A DNA stretch of 6,590 bases, taken from contig JANWHL010000071.1 of NCBI GenBank assembly GCA_025450405.1, positions 1 to 6,590 on the forward strand. Reading direction: 5' to 3'. Below the pieces are notes generated by a model. That model had not been told where the DNA came from. It did no database searches and saw only the letters and a program-made list of their open reading frames with translations. A program made the translations under genes and the position numbers. The DNA is from Ktedonobacterales bacterium (GTDB lineage: Bacteria > Chloroflexota > Ktedonobacteria > Ktedonobacterales > JADMIN01). Every line of letters starts with the position of its first letter. Position 1 is the stretch's first letter. This document shows, in pieces, positions 1-4,185 of the stretch.

Positions 1-4
1 GCGC

Positions 5-943
5 ATGCAACGACCAGTGGTGGTGACCGAGGTCTTCATCGTGACGTTCCATGATGAGTCGGCGAGGGTGGGCGCTGAGCCGGTGGTGGGCGGCACGCGG
101 CCGATTGAGCTGACCGCGCGGGCGAGCGAGCAAGGCGCGTATGCTGGCGCTATGGGACGCGATCGGCCCTGGGCGGTGGCGGAACCGCCCCGAGAGGGGC
201 TGGGCTCGGCCGTGGCCGGATCGGGCTGGGCGTGGGCCGAGCCAGAGTCTGGGGGACCAACGCCCCTTCGGCAGGCGCTGAGCGTGGTGCCGGCGGGGCC
301 AACGGGCGGGGCGGCGCCAGCGCACACGATGCCCGCGCGCCCGGCCGCCGTGGCTTCCGGGCCGTTGCCACCGGTACCCATCCATGCCCTGCACGGGGCA
401 CAGGAGGAGGCACTTACGCATAGCGTGCTGCCATTCCCGGCCGCTCGGCGGATGGAGTGCGCGCCGCCGCGGACGATCGGCGGGCCACGCGCGCTGTCCG
501 CCGCGACGGGCGTCACGTCTCTGGCGGCACCCGCGGCCCTGCCCGCCCGGACCGAGGTGCGTATCGCCCCTTCGATCCTGCGGGCGATGGCCGAGGCGGC
601 GACCGAGAGTGGGCGCGGCGAGAGCGCGGTCTGGGCCGAAGCGGCGCGCGCGTGGCTTGCTGGTCATGCTGGGGCCGCGGGCGCAACCTGGACGCCGGCG
701 CCCGCCCAGAGCGCGGGGGAAGCTATGGGTACTGGTGCGCACGAACGCATCGTCGCGGCGCGGCGACGCTGCTGGTCCGCCATCGACATCTTGCTGGGCG
801 ATCTGCGTGCGCCACGGCGCGCACGGGAGATACACATATGGGAGACAGCGGAGGATAAAGTCTCGACTGGCGCGGGCGTGGGTATGGCGCGCACGGTGCG
901 CGTGCTCGCCCCTGGCGGCGATGAGCCGCCCCCGGCGGCGTAG
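5..943 (+). CDS. Ala/Pro-rich protein with ribbon-helix-helix-like segment, function unknown
   Basis: I do not recognise this 312-aa protein. Its reading frame has strong G/C at third codon positions, as in the clear genes, which supports real coding. Residues 1-20 contain a short hydrophobic strand-like stretch (VVVTEVFIVTF). Residues about 25-180 are rich in Ala, Pro and Gly and look disordered. Residues about 183-219 fit a ribbon-helix-helix fold: a beta strand (TEVRI), a helix starting at PSILRAMAEAA, a turn, and a second helix (SAVWAEAARAWL). This is the pattern of Arc/MetJ/CopG DNA-binding proteins and antitoxins. Another helical stretch follows (about 246-285, ending in REIHIWETAEDK). 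DNA binding is therefore an inference. The ATG at 5 is the first in the window, but the frame is open to the left edge, so the true start may lie outside. No ribosome binding site is visible there. No toxin-like partner follows it. Confidence 0.55.
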   Translation: MQRPVVVTEVFIVTFHDESARVGAEPVVGGTRPIELTARASEQGAYAGAMGRDRPWAVAEPPREGLGSAVAGSGWAWAEPESGGPTPLRQALSVVPAGPTGGAAPAHTMPARPAAVASGPLPPVPIHALHGAQEEALTHSVLPFPAARRMECAPPRTIGGPRALSAATGVTSLAAPAALPARTEVRIAPSILRAMAEAATESGRGESAVWAEAARAWLAGHAGAAGATWTPAPAQSAGEAMGTGAHERIVAARRRCWSAIDILLGDLRAPRRAREIHIWETAEDKVSTGAGVGMARTVRVLAPGGDEPPPAA

Positions 944-985
944 CGGTCGCACGCGCTGGCGTGTGCTGGATCGGGGCGCTCCCGA

Positions 986-1015
986 TTCGCGATATTACCC
1001 GGCGTGTGCTATTCT
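986..1015 (+). promoter_or_regulatory. Promoter for the 87-aa gene (extended -10)
   Basis: An extended -10 element TGCTATTCT lies at 1007-1015 (TG, one base, then TATTCT, which matches TATAAT at 4 of 6). A weak -35 candidate TTCGCG lies at 986-991 with an 18-bp spacer. The predicted transcription start is near 1022, leaving a leader of about 98 nt before the ATG at 1120. The same TGCTAnnnT form appears upstream of two other genes here. Confidence 0.5.
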
Positions 1016-1042
1016 GAGTGGCCGGACGGGTGGCTCGAGGAT

Positions 1043-1084
1043 GGCCGCGTGGGAAGGCCAGAGCGCTTCCCGGCGGATGCGGCC
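1043..1084 (+). promoter_or_regulatory. Two-tier hairpin in the leader of the 87-aa gene
   Basis: The outer stem GGCCGC (1043-1048) pairs with GCGGCC (1079-1084). The inner stem GGGAAG (1051-1056) pairs with CTTCCC (1066-1071) and closes a 9-nt loop. The internal loop between them is asymmetric (2 nt on the left, 7 nt on the right). The structure sits between the predicted transcription start and the ribosome binding site at 1107-1111. It does not match a riboswitch class I know and has no T-tract, so a role in mRNA stability or translation control is only inferred. Confidence 0.35.
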
Positions 1085-1106
1085 CCGCTCAAGGGTGGAG
1101 ACGGAG

Positions 1107-1111
1107 AGGAG
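1107..1111 (+). promoter_or_regulatory. Ribosome binding site deciding the start at 1120
   Basis: AGGAG lies 8 nt before the ATG at 1120, within a purine-rich GGAGAGGAG run from 1103. This favours ATG 1120 over the upstream in-frame GTG at 1018, which lies before the predicted transcription start. Confidence 0.7.
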
Positions 1112-1119
1112 CGCACGGG

Positions 1120-1383
1120 ATGAGCGCACTGGCGCGGTACGTCGGTCAGCACCGGCTGGCGATCGTGCGCATGAGCGAGGGGCGTCACGCGGGCCGCTTT
1201 TCCGTCGCGTTCGAGGTCTATGGGCAGTGGCGCTACCTCGCCGACGACGACACCGGCGAGCTGCGCAGCTGGAAGACCGAGTACGAAGCGGCCCACATCG
1301 CCGAGGCCTCGCGCCGGACGCTGGGCGAACTGATGGAGCTGGCGGTGACGCACGCCACGCCGCGCGGGCACATGGCACGGTAG
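1120..1383 (+). CDS. Small hypothetical protein, 87 aa
   Basis: I do not recognise this family. The protein has no signal peptide or membrane segment and reads as one small alpha/beta domain. Residues about 12-40 look strand-rich: HRLAIVRMSEG, then RFSVAFEVYGQWRYLADDDTGELRSW. Residues about 50-76 form an amphipathic helix (YEAAHIAEASRRTLGELMELA). The start is chosen because AGGAG stands 8 nt upstream and the extended -10 at 1007-1015 excludes the longer GTG start at 1018. The gene is transcribed alone from its own promoter behind a hairpin-bearing leader and ends 126 bp before the convergent fusion gene. The preceding gene ends at 943, too far for tight coupling. Codon use resembles the neighbours. 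Coding status is well supported; function is unknown. Confidence 0.65.
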   Translation: MSALARYVGQHRLAIVRMSEGRHAGRFSVAFEVYGQWRYLADDDTGELRSWKTEYEAAHIAEASRRTLGELMELAVTHATPRGHMAR

Positions 1384-1509
1384 GGTGATCGCCTTCCGCC
1401 TACGCGTGACGACGAAAACGGCGTTTGGACGCGGAACGTTCATACTCGTGGCGGGCGCCCCGGCCGATGCAAATAGGGAGAAGCCGGCAGCCGGTCGAGG
1501 GCGAGATGG

Positions 1510-2658
1510 TCAATCCCAGCGGACGACGAGGGCACCGATGGGACGATGGTGGCGGCGCTCGGGGTCGCGAGCGGCATAGCCAAGCGTGATGAGGGCATGG
1601 GGAATGAGGGCGGGCTCGAGGTCGAGGGCGGTGCGGACGATGTCGGGGCAGAAGAGGGGCGCACACATCCAGCCGCCGTCGAGGCCGAGCGTGTAGGCGG
1701 CGAGGAGCAGATTCTGGAGGGCGGCGCCGAGGCTCTGGATGGCCATGATCTCCTCGGCGGCCTGACGGGACGGATCGGGGTAGTGGTCGAGGTCGGCGAG
1801 GTAGAGGCAGGCGAGGATGGCGACGGGGGCGCGGCGGATGCGCTCGCGCGAGAGCTCCAGGCGCGTGGAGACGGCGTCGGCGTCCTGGCCATCCATCTCG
1901 AGATTGCGGCGCCACTCGACGCCCATCGCATCGGCCAGGCGGGCTTTGGGCTCGGAGCGCGTGAGGACGACGAAGCGCCAGGGCTGACGGCCGTGGGGTG
2001 AGGGTGCCCAGCGCGCGGCCTCGAGGGTCTGCTCGACGAGGGCACGGGGGACGGCGCGGGACTGGTAGCGGCGGACGACGTGGCGGCCGCGGGCGATGGG
2101 GAGGAAGTCGGTGCCGCGGCCGGTGGGCTCGCTTCCGCCGGCCAGTTCAGGTGGTTCGTGGGATGGATCCTCCCCGACGGCCATGGATGGCCAGACCGAG
2201 AACCTGGCGGTGTCGGTGGCTGTGCCCCAGGAGGAGACGGAGTCGGGGGTGAGGGCGATGACGGGTCGGTCTTCGAGGGCCATGCCGCGGTAGAGCGCGT
2301 AGCGGTCGCGCAGGAGAGCCAGAGCGGGCGCGTGGGTGGGGTCGGTTGGGTCCAGCAGAGCGGCGCGGGCGTGGACGAGCACCCAGCCCAGGCGGGACCA
2401 ATCGTCTTCGTAGTGGTCGATCACCAAACTGGCCTCGGGGCGCTCGGCGATGTTGCGGACACGGCGTAACTGGCGATCGCTGGCGCGCTTGGGCTTCTCG
2501 TCCAGGGCAATGTAGAAGCGCGCGCCGTCGTAGGCGTAGCAGACGGGGACGACGTAGGGCCGGCCAGCGGCATCGGCGGTGGCGAGGCGCCCCACGCGCG
2601 CACGGGCGACGAAGGCGGTCTCGGTGGCGGTGAGGGCGGCGCGGGGGGTGGCGGGCAT
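1510..2658 (-). CDS. Fusion of PPOX-class putative F420-dependent domain and FbiB-C-like nitroreductase
   Basis: The 382-aa product joins two flavin/F420 domains. Residues about 12-143 are a split-barrel of the pyridoxamine-phosphate-oxidase-like Rv0121 type (TIGR03668). It shows GRLATADAAGRPYVVPVCYA, then DEKPKR, then the family signature DHYEDDWSRLGWV near 81-92. A linker of about 40 residues rich in Pro, Glu and Gly follows. Residues about 190-382 are a nitroreductase domain with an RRY FMN-site motif, APSPHGRQPWRF near 218-229 and GLDGGWMCAPLF near 325-336. It resembles the C-terminal domain of FbiB, which reduces dehydro-F420 during F420 synthesis in mycobacteria. The likely role is a soluble redox enzyme using FMN and/or F420; the substrate is unknown. 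ATG 2658 is chosen because AAGGAG lies 8 nt upstream and an extended -10 lies just beyond. The frame stays open further upstream, but that stretch covers the promoter. The gene is convergent with the 87-aa gene. Confidence 0.88.
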   Translation of the reverse strand: MPATPRAALTATETAFVARARVGRLATADAAGRPYVVPVCYAYDGARFYIALDEKPKRASDRQLRRVRNIAERPEASLVIDHYEDDWSRLGWVLVHARAALLDPTDPTHAPALALLRDRYALYRGMALEDRPVIALTPDSVSSWGTATDTARFSVWPSMAVGEDPSHEPPELAGGSEPTGRGTDFLPIARGRHVVRRYQSRAVPRALVEQTLEAARWAPSPHGRQPWRFVVLTRSEPKARLADAMGVEWRRNLEMDGQDADAVSTRLELSRERIRRAPVAILACLYLADLDHYPDPSRQAAEEIMAIQSLGAALQNLLLAAYTLGLDGGWMCAPLFCPDIVRTALDLEPALIPHALITLGYAARDPERRHHRPIGALVVRWD

Positions 2659-2666
2659 GCGGCAGG

Positions 2667-2672
2667 CTCCTT
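2667..2672 (-). promoter_or_regulatory. Ribosome binding site deciding the start at 2658
   Basis: On the minus strand AAGGAG lies 8 nt before the ATG at 2658-2656. It fixes the start of the PPOX-nitroreductase fusion and excludes the longer frame that runs up to 2835. Confidence 0.8.
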
Positions 2673-2692
2673 CGTAGACGCTGGCCGCGTTC

Positions 2693-2701
2693 AGTGTAGC
2701 A
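2693..2701 (-). promoter_or_regulatory. Extended -10 promoter for the PPOX-nitroreductase gene
   Basis: The minus strand reads TGCTACACT here: an extended TG, one base, then TACACT, which matches TATAAT at 4 of 6. The predicted transcription start is near 2686, giving a short leader of about 28 nt with the ribosome binding site in it. No convincing -35 hexamer lies 17-19 bp upstream, which is tolerable for an extended -10 promoter or may mean an activator is needed. Confidence 0.45.
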
Positions 2702-2750
2702 GATGCGGCCGGTGGGCGGGCATAGCGGGCGCGCGGACGGTCATGCGGGC

Positions 2751-2872
2751 GGAATGGCGAGGATGTGGGATTGAAGGTACCGGTGGAAGTCCGATGACCA
2801 CCAGGGAGGCGGGTGACTATTGTGGAGCCGACCACGGGCGGGGTGGAAAAGCGGGCATGCGGAATTGAAGTT
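2751..2872 (+). repeat. Diverged 28-bp direct repeat pair, 94 bp apart
   Basis: Positions 2751-2778 and 2845-2872 align without gaps at 21 of 28 bases. The core shared by both is ATG, Y, GG, R, ATTGAAG. The second copy overlaps a hairpin, GCGGAA (2859-2864) and TTCCGC (2871-2876) around the 6-nt loop TTGAAG; the first copy lacks that pairing. No further good copy is seen. Confidence 0.4.
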
Positions 2873-2882
2873 CCGCGGGTAA

Positions 2883-2945
2883 TCCTGCGCGGCGGGGAGG
2901 GTGGTGGGGCGGCGGGCTATTTGCGAGGGACTCCTGCGCGGCGGG
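2883..2945 (+). repeat. Exact 14-bp direct repeat TCCTGCGCGGCGGG
   Basis: Two identical copies stand at 2883-2896 and 2932-2945, 49 bp apart start to start, in non-coding DNA. They have no coding explanation. They are GC-rich, so part of the match may be compositional, but 14 exact bases in so short a region is more than I would expect by chance. Confidence 0.5.
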
Positions 2946-3084
2946 CACGTCATCAGGGCAGAGGGCGACTTTCGAGGGATTTGTGAGCCCTGGGGCACGC
3001 CGCGCTCCCAGCGGATGCGTGGGACGGCCGGCTGGCGATGACCCGGCCACTGGCCAATTTCCCAGGAGATCATCGCGGGCATGG

Positions 3085-3108
3085 TTGGCGGCCATTCCAC
3101 GACGCCAA
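3085..3108 (+). promoter_or_regulatory. Candidate operator: TTGGCG-N12-CGCCAA dyad
   Basis: A perfect 6-bp inverted repeat with a 12-bp spacer ends exactly at the base before the -35 hexamer at 3109. Size and placement suit a dimeric regulator touching the promoter of the nucleotidyltransferase gene, as activator or repressor. Which protein binds is unknown. Confidence 0.35.
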
Positions 3109-3139
3109 TTGACCGGTACGGCCCTCTGTATGCTAGAGT
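3109..3139 (+). promoter_or_regulatory. Promoter for the ANT(6)-like gene
   Basis: The -35 hexamer TTGACC (3109-3114) matches consensus at 5 of 6. An extended -10 TGCTAGAGT lies at 3131-3139, with a 19-bp spacer to TAGAGT. Overlapping TATGCT at 3129-3134 would give only 14 bp. The predicted start is near 3146, leaving a leader of about 64 nt before the GTG at 3210. This is the best-formed promoter in the window. Confidence 0.6.
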
Positions 3140-3197
3140 GAGCCAGGTACGTGCTCGGTGCGGGAATGCGACGGCCGTGACAAACATGGGCACGGTT

Positions 3198-3203
3198 GAG
3201 GAG
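3198..3203 (+). promoter_or_regulatory. Ribosome binding site deciding the GTG start at 3210
   Basis: GAGGAG lies 6 nt before GTG 3210. The in-frame ATG at 3186 and GTG at 3177 have only weak purine matches upstream, and the frame's first ATG at 3081 lies before the promoter. Confidence 0.65.
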
Positions 3204-3209
3204 TGGGGT

Positions 3210-4181
3210 GTGACGACGAACGAGGGGCTGGCGGAGCCGACGTCGCTCAAAGAGATCGAGGAGCGTTTCACCGCCTGGGCAACCGATCAGCCGGATGTGC
3301 GCGCCGCGCTGGTGGTGGGGTCGCGTGCCCGCGCGGATCATCCCGCTGACCCGTTCTCGGACCTGGACCTGGTCGTCGTCGCGAACGATCCGGTACGCTA
3401 TCTGGACGCGACCGATTGGCTGGGCGCCATGGGCACGGTGTGGGTGACGTTCGTGGAGGAAACGGCGGTTGGCGGGGGGCGCGAACGGCGGGTGCTCTTC
3501 GCGGGCGGGCAGGATGTGGACTTCGCGATCTTCCCGACGGACCTCTTTCGGCATCTGGCGCGACTGCTCTGGCTGCGCCGGCTGCGACCGGCATACGCGC
3601 TGGTCGCGCGCGACGACCGGAGACGCGCCGAGGTGGCGTTGGCGGCCTTTGGGAGCGTCGTCCGACGGGGTGTGCGTGTGCTGGTGGATAAGGATGGGGC
3701 GGCGACGCGGGTGGTGCGCACGGCCAAAGAGCTGCCCGCGCCCGCGGCGGCGCCGCCAAGCGAGGCCGAGTTTCTGGAGGCGGTGAACGACTTCTGGTAC
3801 CACGCGCTCTGGACGGTGAAGAAGCTGCGACGTGGGGAGCTCTGGACGGCACACGGCTGCCTGGATGGGTCCATGAAAGACCTGGTGCTGCGCATGATCG
3901 GCTGGCAGGCGCGCGCCACCTGGGGCGAGGAGTACGACACCTGGCACGACGGGCGGTTCCTGGAGGATTGGGCGGCGCCGCGCGCGGTGGCCGGACTGCG
4001 TGCTGCGTTCGCGCACTATGACGGCGACGATATGCGCCGCGCCCTGGTGGCGACGATGGATCTCTTTCGCGCACTGGGGACCGATACAGCGCGGCGGCTC
4101 GACTACGCGTATCCCACCGACGCGGATGAGCATGTGACGCGGCTGGTGACGGGTCTGCTGGCGCGACCGAAGGCCACGTGA
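3210..4181 (+). CDS. ANT(6)/streptomycin-adenylyltransferase-like nucleotidyltransferase
   Basis: The 323-aa product fits the AadE/AadK family (PF04439), whose characterised members transfer AMP from ATP to the 6-hydroxyl of streptomycin. Residues about 12-110 form the nucleotidyltransferase core. This has the GSRARADHP turn (G37, S38), the metal-binding pair D51 and D53 in SDLDLVVV, and a third acidic residue, D104, in QDVDFAIFP. Residues about 190-310 match the family's helical C-terminal domain, with DFWYHALWTVKKLRRGELW, then DLVLRMIGWQ, then GRFLEDWA. The length is slightly above the usual 280-300 aa; the extra is a short N-terminal lead. The protein is cytosolic, with no signal peptide. 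It has its own promoter, with a dyad touching the -35 box, and ends 4 bp from the convergent ATPase gene. Base composition matches its neighbours, so there is no sign of recent transfer. Drug resistance is plausible but not shown: chromosomal homologues may act on other substrates. Confidence 0.88.
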   Translation: MTTNEGLAEPTSLKEIEERFTAWATDQPDVRAALVVGSRARADHPADPFSDLDLVVVANDPVRYLDATDWLGAMGTVWVTFVEETAVGGGRERRVLFAGGQDVDFAIFPTDLFRHLARLLWLRRLRPAYALVARDDRRRAEVALAAFGSVVRRGVRVLVDKDGAATRVVRTAKELPAPAAAPPSEAEFLEAVNDFWYHALWTVKKLRRGELWTAHGCLDGSMKDLVLRMIGWQARATWGEEYDTWHDGRFLEDWAAPRAVAGLRAAFAHYDGDDMRRALVATMDLFRALGTDTARRLDYAYPTDADEHVTRLVTGLLARPKAT

Positions 4182-4185
4182 TGGC

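Larger units (their letters stand above)
2702..3080. other. Non-coding part of the divergent intergenic region
   Basis: This is an unusually long gap between two divergently transcribed genes. No frame on either strand looks like a real gene: the open frames lack ribosome binding sites and recognisable domains, and they run across promoters or neighbouring genes. It holds a diverged direct repeat pair (2751-2778 and 2845-2872), an exact 14-bp direct repeat (2883-2896 and 2932-2945), a small hairpin (2859-2876) and a GC-rich dyad (GGCCGG at 3026-3031, CCGGCC at 3043-3048). These could be regulatory sites, a small RNA or the remains of a lost gene or element; the sequence does not decide. Confidence 0.5.

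Noticed and set aside
1018..1119. GTG start at 1018 for the small gene
   Set aside because: It lies before the predicted transcription start, lacks a ribosome binding site and would encode a hairpin-forming stretch.
384..1388. Plus-strand open frame of 334 codons
   Set aside because: It overlaps two better-supported genes in other frames, crosses a promoter and gives an Arg-rich product with no domain.
1384..1509. Bidirectional terminator between the convergent 87-aa and fusion genes
   Set aside because: Only short stems with tiny loops are present (for example CCGG-CAG-CCGG near 1485) and no T-tract; I cannot support a terminator.
2659..2835. Upstream extension of the PPOX-nitroreductase frame to 2835
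   Set aside because: AAGGAG 8 nt before 2658 and an extended -10 at 2693-2701 place the start at 2658; the extension would cover the promoter and adds no domain sequence.
2763..2876. ATTGAAG elements as CRISPR repeats
   Set aside because: Their minus-strand form resembles the TTCAAT-type ends of some CRISPR repeats, but there are only two diverged copies, 94 bp apart, with no regular array and no cas gene.
3081..3209. Earlier starts (3081, 3177, 3186) for the ANT(6)-like gene
   Set aside because: 3081 precedes the promoter; 3177 and 3186 have weak upstream pairing. GTG 3210 has GAGGAG at 6 nt. ATG 3186 remains a weaker alternative.
2741..3271. Minus-strand open frame of 176 codons across the intergenic region
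   Set aside because: It runs antisense through the nucleotidyltransferase start and its promoter, has no ribosome binding site, and its composition is irregular with no recognisable domain.
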